From assembly GCA_013214705.1 (NCBI GenBank), contig JABSRZ010000004.1, positions 248,001 through 312,000 on the forward strand: a stretch of DNA of 64,000 bases, read 5' to 3'. The translations under genes were made by a program, and so were the position numbers. Origin of the DNA: Hyphomicrobiales bacterium. Lineage in GTDB: Bacteria; Pseudomonadota; Alphaproteobacteria; Rhizobiales; OSC116. Shown here piece after piece: positions 8,818 to 16,745 of the stretch. Position 1 is the first letter of the stretch; each line of letters begins with the position of its first letter. The notes under the pieces were generated by a model. It ran no database searches and was not told the DNA's origin. It saw only the letters and a program-made list of their open reading frames with translations.

Positions 8818-10124
8818 TTTGCTGCTTTTCCATAGGCTATGTTTTTGCCGCCATAACGGCGCACCCTTAAGTTAGCCTGTTCTGCATGCCCAATGAAACC
8901 CTCTAATATACAAAGTCGTGAACAATATTCGCCAATTTTGGTGGCAGCTTCATCGGTGGTGATTTTTTGATAGCTGTGGGTTTTAAGATATTTACCAACC
9001 CACAGGCCGCCCGTATAGCGACCCGATTTTTTGGTCGGCAAAGTGTGGTTGGTGCCGATCACCTTATCACCATTGGCGACATTGGTGCGTGCGCCCAGAA
9101 ACAGCGCCCCATAAGAATGCATATGTTCTAAAAAATAGTCGTCTCTGTCGGTCATAACTTGAACATGCTCATAGGCAATGTCATTGGCGACATCTAACAT
9201 TTCTTGATAGTCATCGCATAAAATCACTTCGCCATAATTTTCCCAGCTCACGCCAGCTGTGTTGGCGGTTGGTAAAATCTTTAAAATACGCTCTATCTCT
9301 TGTAGGGTTTGTTCGGCCAATTTGCGGCTATTGGTAATTAATGTGGCGGGCGAATCATAGCCATGTTCGGCCTGACCCAATAAATCTGTTGCGCATAACT
9401 CGGCATCAACGGTTTCATCGGCAATGATTAAGGTTTCGGTCGGGCCGGCAAATAAATCTATCCCCACCCTGCCAAATAATTGGCGTTTGGCTTCGGCAAC
9501 AAAGGCATTGCCCGGGCCTACCAGCATGTGTACAGCCTCGATGCTCTGGGTACCAATTGCCATCGCGCCGACTGCCTGAATGCCGCCCATAACGTAGATT
9601 TCGTGCGCGCCGCCCAAATGTATGGCTGCAATTACCGCTGGGTTTGGCACCCCATTAAACGGCGGTGTGGCCGCAATAATTCTGGGCACACCCGCAACCG
9701 ATGCGGTCGCCACCGACATATGCGCCGATGCCACCATCGGAAATTTACCACCCGGAATGTAACAACCAACCGATTGAACCGGAATGTTTTTATGGCCAAG
9801 AATAACCCCGGGCATGGTTTCTATTTCGATATCCAACATAGAATCGCGTTGAGCTTGAGCAAATTTACGCACTTGAGATTGAGCAAATTTAAGATCCTCC
9901 AAATCGCGCGGAGCCACTTTGGCAATCAGATCATCTATTTCGGTTTGGCTAAGCTTAAACGATTTCGGGCTATAATTATCGAATTTTTGCGAAAATTCTC
10001 GCACCGCAACGTCACCACGTTCCGAAATTTGCTTGAGCGTATTTTCAACAATATTGCGCACTTTTGCATCATCTTCCGCCCGGTCAGCTTCTGGTTTACC
10101 TGATTTTAAATACTCTATTGTCAT
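8814..10124 (-). CDS. HisD-like NAD-dependent alcohol dehydrogenase
   Basis: 436 residues, full-length histidinol dehydrogenase family. Recognisable are [22 protein letters not shown], the zinc-site QAEHG, the catalytic Glu-His pair in [15 protein letters not shown] and the C-terminal histidine in [13 protein letters not shown]. HisD oxidises a primary alcohol to a carboxylate in two NAD-dependent steps. The context is catabolic, with no other his gene, so this is probably a paralogue acting on another alcohol, as HpsN does on dihydroxypropanesulfonate. No sulfonate-pathway partner genes are present, so that substrate is not supported. It is coupled to the downstream SDR by a 4-base overlap. 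Confidence 0.85.
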   Translation of the reverse strand: MTIEYLKSGKPEADRAEDDAKVRNIVENTLKQISERGDVAVREFSQKFDNYSPKSFKLSQTEIDDLIAKVAPRDLEDLKFAQSQVRKFAQAQRDSMLDIEIETMPGVILGHKNIPVQSVGCYIPGGKFPMVASAHMSVATASVAGVPRIIAATPPFNGVPNPAVIAAIHLGGAHEIYVMGGIQAVGAMAIGTQSIEAVHMLVGPGNAFVAEAKRQLFGRVGIDLFAGPTETLIIADETVDAELCATDLLGQAEHGYDSPATLITNSRKLAEQTLQEIERILKILPTANTAGVSWENYGEVILCDDYQEMLDVANDIAYEHVQVMTDRDDYFLEHMHSYGALFLGARTNVANGDKVIGTNHTLPTKKSGRYTGGLWVGKYLKTHSYQKITTDEAATKIGEYCSRLCILEGFIGHAEQANLRVRRYGGKNIAYGKAAK

Positions 10125-10156
10125 GTTATTTTACTCTTCAAATTTAAGCCGGAAAA

Positions 10157-10651
10157 TTATGCAGGTTTTTGGGGAGTTATTTCACCTCTATCATAAGTTT
10201 CCCAGCCCTTACCCTCAAATACGTCAACCCCAAGTTGCGCCAATATGCTAGGGAAATCCACCGTAACCCAATTGTCTTTAATACGCCCATCTTGAACTTC
10301 CCAAAAGTCAGTATAATGAATTTTCACCCGCTTTCGAGTGGCAGCAATGCCCATAAATTCGCCGCTATGCACCGCGTCAATATAGCCAAAGCAAGACGCA
10401 AATTCACCATCTGCAAGAAATTTTTGTGTTTTATAAACCCGGTCGGTGAATGCCGCTCGCAGTGGCAATTGCCAATTGTTACAAAATTCTTCTAAACTTC
10501 TTTTGGTGCCGCAGCCTTGGTTGCCCCGCCACCAGAAATCTTCATGGAAATGTTTTGCCATATCATTAGAACCAGCCGTCAGGGCGGCCTCCATGTCACG
10601 GATCACCTTCATCGTCGCGCGCGATTGCTTTAGATAGTCTTCATCGGTCAT
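10157..10651 (-). CDS. Single-domain SnoaL-like (NTF2-fold) protein
   Basis: 164 residues, one NTF2/SnoaL-like domain with an N-terminal helix (MKVIRDMEAALTAG), FHEDFWWRGNQGCGT, the phrase FMGIAATRKRVKIHYTDFWEVQDGRI and a conserved WVTVDFPSILAQLGVDV tail. The tail resembles the end of the divergent gene at 15137 (WVFIDLLHFWKCQGVDI), so the two are related. AAAGGA lies 7 bases before the start, which is only 4 bases after the permease stop. This ties a catalytic gene directly to the transporter genes. Enzymatic role unknown. Confidence 0.75.
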   Translation of the reverse strand: MTDEDYLKQSRATMKVIRDMEAALTAGSNDMAKHFHEDFWWRGNQGCGTKRSLEEFCNNWQLPLRAAFTDRVYKTQKFLADGEFASCFGYIDAVHSGEFMGIAATRKRVKIHYTDFWEVQDGRIKDNWVTVDFPSILAQLGVDVFEGKGWETYDRGEITPQKPA

Positions 10652-10655
10652 CTAT

Positions 10656-11537
10656 TTATCCTTTCACTGCGCCTTGGGTTAGACCCGAGACAATCTGGCG
10701 TTGGAAGAACATCACCAAAATAAACAACGGCACTGTGGCAGATACAACGGCTGCCACAGCAAACATCACATTGCCCTCGGTTTGGGTTGTGCCAAGGAAT
10801 GATGCGATTTTTGGCACCATGGTCTGGTTGTCAGTCGACAAAAGCATCGAGGTTACGGCAAAATCGTTATAAGCTAGTAAAAAACTGAACAAGCCTGTGG
10901 TGATGACACCCGGCCACATCACCGGTATAATGACACGGCGAAACGCCTGAAATTGTGAACAGCCATCGACTTTGGCACTTTCATCTAATTCTTTGGGGAT
11001 TTTTTGAAAAAATGAATGCAGCATCCACAAAGTGAATGGCTGATTAATAGCCACCAGAACCACAATTGTGGTGGGTAATTTACCCCAAAGATTCCATTCA
11101 AAAAACGGCAGCAGATAACCTGAGACTAATGTAATAGGTGGCATTGCCCGAAAGATCAGCGCCGCTATCAACAGCCAAAATGTGTAGCGAAACGATGACC
11201 GCGAAAGCGCGTAACCACCCAAAGTCCCCAACGTAAGCGATATCGTCACCACACTTATACAAACAATTGCGGTGTTTAACACCGACCGCCAGAATTCTTC
11301 TTGAACCCAAGCGCCTTCATATCCATTGTCAGTAAACGCTGTGCCATATTCGACAAATGTGCGCGCACCAGTGAGGGCGTTGCGCCAATCGGCTTTGGAA
11401 AAAAAGTCCAACTCCACTTTAAAACTGCCCCATAATGTCCAGAGAAATGGAAACGCGGCAATGACAAGCCAGAACACCACAAAAATAGTTGAAAATGTGC
11501 GTAGGGCGGGCGGTTGCTTTAAGGCTTTGCTAGACAT
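10656..11537 (-). CDS. ABC sugar transporter permease (MalG-type)
   Basis: 293-residue inner-membrane permease of the carbohydrate-uptake CUT1 group. It has an N-terminal membrane segment (about 17-37), several further hydrophobic helices and the ATPase-coupling EAA loop (ELDESAKVDGCSQFQAFRRVIIP). AAAGG lies 8 bases before the ATG, three bases after the stop of the MalF-type gene. It should form the translocation pore with that protein, powered by the ATPase at 13963. Confidence 0.9.
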   Translation of the reverse strand: MSSKALKQPPALRTFSTIFVVFWLVIAAFPFLWTLWGSFKVELDFFSKADWRNALTGARTFVEYGTAFTDNGYEGAWVQEEFWRSVLNTAIVCISVVTISLTLGTLGGYALSRSSFRYTFWLLIAALIFRAMPPITLVSGYLLPFFEWNLWGKLPTTIVVLVAINQPFTLWMLHSFFQKIPKELDESAKVDGCSQFQAFRRVIIPVMWPGVITTGLFSFLLAYNDFAVTSMLLSTDNQTMVPKIASFLGTTQTEGNVMFAVAAVVSATVPLFILVMFFQRQIVSGLTQGAVKG

Positions 11538-11540
11538 GTT

Positions 11541-12566
11541 TTAAACCTTTCTATTAAAGTCGCGCCATGTGCGAACCAGCACCGGAGACAAGAGGATACA
11601 AACCCCCAAAATAGTTAATACAGAAGTGGTAGAGGCCGAAGACAACAAACGTGTCTCGCCGGCTAAATCGTTAAAAATAAACCAACTGAGCGAAGTTGCA
11701 TGCGCGGATGCATTGAAACCGACAATCGGCTCGAACACCCTGAAATTATCCATCAGCTGAATGAGCGCCACAAATGTAACTAGCGGCATAATGTGGGGGA
11801 TCACTACATATTTAATTTGCTGCCAGCGCGATGCACCATCAATCATCGAACTTTCTAACGTGTCCTGAGGCAATGTTTGCAGGCCAGCATAAAACACCAC
11901 AAATGCAAATGGTGCTGTATGCCATACGCCATAAACCATTAGCATTACCCATGTCAGCCCAGTTGATGCCTTAAGCGAAAGGTCGGGGTCTTGAAACAAC
12001 CACTGCAATGCATTACCAAGTATACCGCGGCTATCAATCATCCAAAACAAAACCAGCGAACCAATGAGTGGGGAAACTATCATCGGCAACAGTGAAAAGA
12101 AAATAACCAGTCCTTTCAAGTGCCGATGTAGGGAATTTACTGAAACTGCAATCACAAAACCGAGTATAATTGCCAGTGGGGTTACGAGGAATGTAAATGT
12201 CAGAGTGAATGCCATGGCGCGATAAAACGGCAGATTGCCTATCGCGTTAAAAAAAGCGCCAATACCGTCACTTTTGAGCCAAGCTGCAGCGACCTCACTC
12301 GAAGCCAGATGCCCTCTATCGAGGTAAATATTAAGTCCTGCGAACCTACCTAATGGTTTTTCTGCCCGCAGGGAATTAGTAGCCTCAAGATCAATCCCAG
12401 TACTTTGTTTGCACCCAAATGGATCGCAAGTTTCAACTATTTTGAACACTTGCTCATGCGGTGTAAATAATGATTGCATGACAACAGAGACCAGAGGCAT
12501 TGCAATAAACAACAGCATGGCAACTGCAGTGGGAAGAAAAAACCAGAAAAATGTTTTATGCTTCAT
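11541..12566 (-). CDS. ABC sugar transporter permease (MalF-type)
   Basis: About 341 residues from the chosen start. An N-terminal helix (FFWFFLPTAVAMLLFIAMPL) precedes a periplasmic insert and the permease core with EAA loop (LESSMIDGASRWQQIKYVVIP). The ORF track extends it 45 codons upstream, but that extension overlaps the binding-protein gene and would translate through a perfect intergenic hairpin (12606). The ATG at 12566 is therefore preferred even though its ribosome site is weak. Partner of the MalG-type permease in a CUT1 importer. Confidence 0.85.
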   Translation of the reverse strand: MKHKTFFWFFLPTAVAMLLFIAMPLVSVVMQSLFTPHEQVFKIVETCDPFGCKQSTGIDLEATNSLRAEKPLGRFAGLNIYLDRGHLASSEVAAAWLKSDGIGAFFNAIGNLPFYRAMAFTLTFTFLVTPLAIILGFVIAVSVNSLHRHLKGLVIFFSLLPMIVSPLIGSLVLFWMIDSRGILGNALQWLFQDPDLSLKASTGLTWVMLMVYGVWHTAPFAFVVFYAGLQTLPQDTLESSMIDGASRWQQIKYVVIPHIMPLVTFVALIQLMDNFRVFEPIVGFNASAHATSLSWFIFNDLAGETRLLSSASTTSVLTILGVCILLSPVLVRTWRDFNRKV

Positions 12567-12605
12567 GAGGAAATGTCCAGACCGACTATAAATAATTTTC
12601 GAGTT

Positions 12606-12631
12606 GCCAGAAGGGGCATTCCCCTTCTGGC
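12606..12631 (-). promoter_or_regulatory. Perfect hairpin between binding-protein and permease genes
   Basis: GCCAGAAGGGG and CCCCTTCTGGC form an 11-bp perfect stem with a CATT loop (AATG in the transcript). It sits between the stop of the binding protein and the ATG of the first permease and has no U-tract. Such stem-loops usually protect the upstream mRNA or cause partial termination, giving excess binding protein over permease. That role here is inferred from position. Confidence 0.75.
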
Positions 12632-12654
12632 GTTGTTGGTATGAGCTACCTATT

Positions 12655-13878
12655 TTATAGGAAGCCTTTTTCTTTTGCGGCTGCATTATAGGCGGCTTCA
12701 ATATCGGCCAATGCAGTTGCAGCGTCTTCTTTACCTTGCATAAAGTCAGTTAATTCTGCACCTAAAGCCGTATGTAACAGACCTTGGAAAGGCAACATTG
12801 GATATGGCACAGAACCCGCGTTTGCGGCGGCAATTACACCCTCAGAAGCATCAGTTGGCTCGTAACCACTTATCAACCAAACCGCTTGCGATGACGTTTC
12901 TTCGTTCAACATTTCAGGGCGAATGGCATGAGTGAGCGCTATAAACGTCGCTGCTGCATCTTCGTCCGAAATATTTTTAGACACGGTCCAACCGTCCCAC
13001 CATAATGTTGTGGCTGGAATATTGCCGCCACCAACAGTCATTGGGCCAGCAATGGCCATACCATCAACAACTTCCTGCGCCACACCTTCGGCTTCGACCA
13101 ATGAAGCTGCACGGCTACCCCACATATTCATGAGGGCAACATTACCAGCGCGGTATTCAGCATTGGTTGCATTGCTATCATGAGTTAAAAAGTCTGGGTT
13201 CATATATTCTGAAAGCGACTTCATCATTTCCAGTGTGGCAACACCTTGGGCATTGTTAATAGAAACTTCGGCTGTACCGGCGCTGAAGAATTCACCACCC
13301 ATACCGATATACATGTTGTTAAACTCTTGGGCCAAATTCCAACCAGAAGCATAAGCGCCACCAACCGGATTTTCCATAATGCCTTGAGAGCGGATCATTT
13401 CAGCAGCTGCCAACATTTCTTCGTAAGTTGTTGGCACATCTACACCAATTTTTGCCAACACATCAGAGCGATAGACTAAATGTTGAGCATTGGCCATAAA
13501 TGCCACCGCCATAACTTTGCCGTCGATGGTAATCAATTGGCTTTTTTGCAAATCTTGGCCATGTTCTGCAATCAAGTCATCTAACGGCCTGATCAGGTCA
13601 TCATTCATCAACGCAACGATAGATGAGTTGGCAACAATCGCCGATGTATATTCGGCAGGGTCACCCTGCATGCCCGGTACATTTAGAGTTTGATGATCTG
13701 CTGTGAGATTGGTCGTAACCTCGCCGCCAGTGCATTCTGAAGCGCCCGCACCAATGGTTTGAATCGCGGGGAATTCATTGCCAATAATGCTCACTCGGCC
13801 TGAAATAGTACAGTCGGCAAATGCGGCGCTTGCCGTAAGTACCAACGCGCTTGTCAGCGCTATTCTTTTCAATAACAT
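12655..13878 (-). CDS. ABC sugar-type extracellular solute-binding protein
   Basis: 407-residue periplasmic binding protein of family 1. A Sec signal peptide (KRIALTSALVLTASAAFA, cleavage near residue 21) is followed by a two-lobed binding fold with LNVPGMQGDPAEYTS, YRSDVLAKIGVDVPTTYEEML (the typical hinge-region signature) and a C-terminal helix rich in Ala. It captures the substrate for the CUT1 importer in the periplasm. Ligand identity cannot be read; family members bind mono- and oligosaccharides and polyols. The gene follows the ATPase after a short hairpin-containing gap. Confidence 0.9.
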   Translation of the reverse strand: MLLKRIALTSALVLTASAAFADCTISGRVSIIGNEFPAIQTIGAGASECTGGEVTTNLTADHQTLNVPGMQGDPAEYTSAIVANSSIVALMNDDLIRPLDDLIAEHGQDLQKSQLITIDGKVMAVAFMANAQHLVYRSDVLAKIGVDVPTTYEEMLAAAEMIRSQGIMENPVGGAYASGWNLAQEFNNMYIGMGGEFFSAGTAEVSINNAQGVATLEMMKSLSEYMNPDFLTHDSNATNAEYRAGNVALMNMWGSRAASLVEAEGVAQEVVDGMAIAGPMTVGGGNIPATTLWWDGWTVSKNISDEDAAATFIALTHAIRPEMLNEETSSQAVWLISGYEPTDASEGVIAAANAGSVPYPMLPFQGLLHTALGAELTDFMQGKEDAATALADIEAAYNAAAKEKGFL

Positions 13879-13934
13879 AGTTTCATTCTCCCAATTGTGT
13901 TATGTGCGCCCTTACGAACTCACACTTCATGTTT

Positions 13935-13949
13935 TCCTGCCAAGCAGGA
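13935..13949 (-). promoter_or_regulatory. Short hairpin between ATPase and binding-protein genes
   Basis: TCCTGC CAA GCAGGA forms a 6-bp stem in the 85-base gap between the ATPase stop and the binding-protein start. There is no U-tract, so it is more likely an mRNA-processing or stabilising element than a full terminator. Confidence 0.4.
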
Positions 13950-13962
13950 TAAGTTAGGGGCT

Positions 13963-15015
13963 TTACGCCCCGATAAGCCCACCTGATATAGCGTCAAATA
14001 GGTGGCAAATGTCTGCAGGCACGTTAAGCGAAACCATGTCACCAATCTCTGCCCGATGGGTTTTGTCGGCCTTGACGCTGATCAGCGCGCCATCGATCCG
14101 AACTGATACCATGGTCGCGTCTCCCAACAGCTCCACGGCATAGACCGGGGCATTAATTTGGCCTTTTTCAGTTTCGGCCAGCGAAGCGTCTTCTGCCCGA
14201 AAGCCCAGTGTAACTGCCCCATCAGCTAGCTTAAAACCCGGAACTGAAACATGTTTGGCAACAAATACCCCATTCTCTATCTGGCCATCGATTAGGTTCA
14301 TAGCCGGTGAGCCGATAAAACTAGCGACAAATGTATTGGCCGGTGTGTCATATATCTCGACCGGGGTGCCAACTTGTTGCACCAAACCCTTTTTCATCAC
14401 CACCACCCGGTCGGCCAAGGTCATCGCCTCGATCTGGTCGTGGGTCACATATATTGTAGTAACTGCAAGTTCATGCGATAGGTTCTTGATCTGCGCGCGG
14501 GTCGAAACCCGCAATTTGGCATCAAGGTTTGACAAAGGTTCATCCATCAAAAACACTTTGGGCTTGCGCACAATCGCCCGCGCCAATGCCACACGCTGGC
14601 GTTGGCCGCCAGAAAGCTCAGCTGGCCGCCGCTCGAGAAATTCATCTAATTCGACCATTGCCGATGCCCGCATCACTCGCTCGTGATGTTCAGAGGGGTC
14701 TATGCCGCGCACTTTTAACGGAAAGCGGATATTCTCATAAACATTCATATTGGGGTATAAGGCATAGCTTTGAAATACCATCGCCACATCGCGGTCTTTT
14801 GGCTCAAAATCATTGACCAAAACGCCGTCAATAATAATCTCGCCTTCGGTGGGATCTTCAAGCCCCGCGACCATCCGCATCATTGTGGTTTTGCCACAAC
14901 CAGAAGGGCCAAGCAGAACTAAAAACTCTTGGTCGGCGATTGTCAGATCGAATTTATCAACACCAACAACTTGCCCCCATCGCTTGGACAGGCCTTTTAA
15001 TTGAATTTCGGCCAT
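13963..15015 (-). CDS. ABC sugar transporter ATPase (UgpC/MalK type)
   Basis: About 350-residue ATPase: Walker A GPSGCGKTT, signature LSGGQRQRVA, Walker B VFLMDEPLSNLD, switch histidine in YVTHD, and a C-terminal TOBE/OB regulatory domain (from about residue 235). It energises the importer formed by the next three genes. The ORF track begins at 15063, but GGAGG lies 6 bases before the ATG at 15015, and the upstream codons would run through the promoter and LacI operator. The start at 15015 is therefore firm. First gene of the long minus-strand catabolic operon. Confidence 0.93.
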   Translation of the reverse strand: MAEIQLKGLSKRWGQVVGVDKFDLTIADQEFLVLLGPSGCGKTTMMRMVAGLEDPTEGEIIIDGVLVNDFEPKDRDVAMVFQSYALYPNMNVYENIRFPLKVRGIDPSEHHERVMRASAMVELDEFLERRPAELSGGQRQRVALARAIVRKPKVFLMDEPLSNLDAKLRVSTRAQIKNLSHELAVTTIYVTHDQIEAMTLADRVVVMKKGLVQQVGTPVEIYDTPANTFVASFIGSPAMNLIDGQIENGVFVAKHVSVPGFKLADGAVTLGFRAEDASLAETEKGQINAPVYAVELLGDATMVSVRIDGALISVKADKTHRAEIGDMVSLNVPADICHLFDAISGGLIGA

Positions 15016-15043
15016 CGGACCCTCCGTGATGGAAATTATATTT

Positions 15044-15059
15044 TTGCATACGCTTGCAA
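15044..15059. promoter_or_regulatory. LacI-type operator O1
   Basis: TTGCATACGCTTGCAA is a near-palindrome centred on CG, the classic LacI/GalR-family site. It overlaps the predicted transcription start of the minus-strand transporter promoter. Its centre lies 54 bases from the second operator, about five helical turns, so both could be bound on one DNA face. Confidence 0.8.
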
Positions 15060-15061
15060 AC

Positions 15062-15089
15062 ACTATAGTTTAGTGATATAATTTGACAA
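15062..15089 (-). promoter_or_regulatory. Promoter of the catabolic operon
   Basis: On the minus strand TTGTCA (15089..15084) and TATAGT (15067..15062) are spaced by 16 bases, giving a start near 15055 inside operator O1. The -35 overlaps the -35 of the divergent promoter, so the two promoters compete for the same bases. Confidence 0.65.
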
Positions 15090-15112
15090 GTTATTTTTTG
15101 CAAACGTATGCA
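15083..15112 (+). promoter_or_regulatory. Divergent promoter for the SnoaL-like gene
   Basis: TTGACA (15083-15088) and TATGCA (15107-15112) lie 18 bases apart, and the -10 falls inside operator O2. Repressor bound at O2 would block this promoter, while O1 blocks the opposite one. Confidence 0.5.
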
Positions 15113-15113
15113 A
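15098..15113. promoter_or_regulatory. LacI-type operator O2
   Basis: TTGCAAACGTATGCAA, a CG-centred palindrome with the same TTGCA half-sites as O1, covers the -10 of the plus-strand promoter. The presumed ligand is the LacI-family protein encoded at 7028-8050. Confidence 0.8.
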
Positions 15114-15136
15114 AAATTTGTTAAGCATCGGAAAAC

Positions 15137-16150
15137 ATGAAACAAAAATATTCTAACCTGCAAACCGAAAAAGTTGTAGTGCGCACCTATCAAGCCGCAT
15201 TGGACACTTGTGGCGTTGATGTCACTGCAGCGCTAAAATCGCACATGTCGGCCACTTATCTGTGGCGCGGATATCATCCATTTGGTGAATTAACTGGCGC
15301 GGAACAAGTGGCAAATGGCTTTTGGGCGCCGTTGCGATCTGCACTTACCTCGATGCAACGCCGGGAAGATATATTCTTCGCTGGCCTCAACCAAATAGAT
15401 AATGAGAAATCGGTCTGGGTGGTATCAATGGGGCATTTAATGGGTTTGTTCGACGCTGAATTTCTAGGCATTCCACCGACCGAAAAAATGGCGTTTCTGC
15501 GCTATTGTGAATTCCATAAGATAGAAGACGGGAAGATAACCGAAACCGCGATGTATTTCGACTTACCGCACCTCATGATGCAGGCCGGGCTGCAACCATT
15601 TGCAGCTCAAACCGCCGCGCATCTCGTGCAACCAGGCCCTCAAACCCATGACGGGCTGTTATATGCTGCCCAGCCTGCCGATGAAGGCAAAGCCACACTC
15701 GCCACCATCAAAGCCATGATTACCAACCTTGGGCAATGGGATAGCCCGCTCAGTCTTGAAGATGAATTGCGCCAATCTTGGTCCGAAGATATGATTTGGT
15801 GGGGCCCCGCTGGCATTGGCTCTACCTACACCATCGATAGATATGCCAAGCAGCATTCCGCGCCGTTCCGCGCAGGCCTAACTGACCGTTCAAAAACCAA
15901 TCATATCGCCAGACTGGCCGAAGGGCATTATGGCGGCTTTTTTGGCTGGCCTAATTTCACCGCCCGACCGACCGGCGGTTTTATGGGCATGCCCGAAACC
16001 AATAAATTGGGCGAATTTCGGGTGATTGACATCTATCGTCGAGCGGGCAACCAGCTGGCCGAAAACTGGGTATTTATCGACCTATTGCATTTTTGGAAAT
16101 GCCAAGGTGTAGACATTCTGCAACGCATGCAAGACAGTAATTTTAAATGA
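15137..16150 (+). CDS. Double SnoaL-like (NTF2-fold) protein, divergent gene
   Basis: 337 residues containing two NTF2/SnoaL-like domains (about 12-160 and 185-330). The two halves share phrases such as FLGIPPTEKM / FMGMPETNKL and end in FDLPHLMMQAG / IDLLHFWKCQG. The C-terminal half resembles the single-domain protein at 10157. It is transcribed away from the transporter operon but from the same LacI-operator region, so it should be co-induced. Likely a cofactor-free isomerase, cyclase or hydrolase acting on the imported compound (inference). Only a weak GGAA ribosome site is visible. Confidence 0.75.
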   Translation: MKQKYSNLQTEKVVVRTYQAALDTCGVDVTAALKSHMSATYLWRGYHPFGELTGAEQVANGFWAPLRSALTSMQRREDIFFAGLNQIDNEKSVWVVSMGHLMGLFDAEFLGIPPTEKMAFLRYCEFHKIEDGKITETAMYFDLPHLMMQAGLQPFAAQTAAHLVQPGPQTHDGLLYAAQPADEGKATLATIKAMITNLGQWDSPLSLEDELRQSWSEDMIWWGPAGIGSTYTIDRYAKQHSAPFRAGLTDRSKTNHIARLAEGHYGGFFGWPNFTARPTGGFMGMPETNKLGEFRVIDIYRRAGNQLAENWVFIDLLHFWKCQGVDILQRMQDSNFK

Positions 16151-16176
16151 AAGCCGCCACCCCCAACAACCGCGTA

Positions 16177-16629
16177 TTAAGCTGATTTTTCAGCCTGTTG
16201 TTTAATATCTGACAAATCTTTATCAAGCATTTTTCGCATCGAACCCATCATCATAAATGAAATAATGCTTGAGATTATTTTTACAAACATATTTGTAGAT
16301 GTCCCCGAAAATGCCATGGTCAAAATGACTTTGTCTTGCAGCTCTTCAATGCTTAATATGGTCTTATAGATAGCGCCATGGTTCTCAGCGCGGGTCTGAT
16401 AATAAACATTTTCTTCACAATCGGTGATCCACATGGTCTCAACCGCTTCTTTGCCAAACATCACCCGGGTTTCTCGCCATTTAAGGCCGATCAAGCCGGT
16501 TTTTGGACGATCAATAATTTCAACTGACTTAATCCCAGAAATATATTGATCGCAACCTTCTATATCGGTAATCACCTGCCAAACCTTTTGAGCAGATTGA
16601 TTAATTTCAACTTTACAAACTAGCTCCAT
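16177..16629 (-). CDS. SRPBCC (START/Bet v1-like) family protein
   Basis: About 150 residues with the SRPBCC pattern: an N-terminal strand (MELVCKVEINQSAQKVWQVITD), a central region (GLIGLKWRETRVMFGKEAVETMW) and a long C-terminal helix. These small proteins bind hydrophobic ligands in a cavity. GGAGGG lies 4 bases before the ATG at 16629, so the track's start four codons earlier is not used. It is convergent with the SnoaL-like gene and separated by a short gap. No specific ligand or pathway can be assigned. Confidence 0.75.
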   Translation of the reverse strand: MELVCKVEINQSAQKVWQVITDIEGCDQYISGIKSVEIIDRPKTGLIGLKWRETRVMFGKEAVETMWITDCEENVYYQTRAENHGAIYKTILSIEELQDKVILTMAFSGTSTNMFVKIISSIISFMMMGSMRKMLDKDLSDIKQQAEKSA

Positions 16630-16745
16630 AACACCCTCCAATATTATATATCTAATGATACCAAAGTTGGTCGTAAAAGCAATTCGACTCTTTTTTGACC
16701 ACGACTATGGTTATAAAAAAACTGGGTGCGAAAAAAGCAGAAGCG

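Noticed and set aside
8814-10124. Assignment as histidine-biosynthetic hisD
   Set aside because: No his neighbours and a catabolic, LacI-controlled operon; kept as HisD-like only.
8050-10124. Dihydroxypropanesulfonate (hps) pathway for the HisD-like/SDR pair
   Set aside because: No sulfolactate lyase, Xsc, phosphotransacetylase or sulfonate exporter genes are present, and the transporter is a CUT1 sugar importer.
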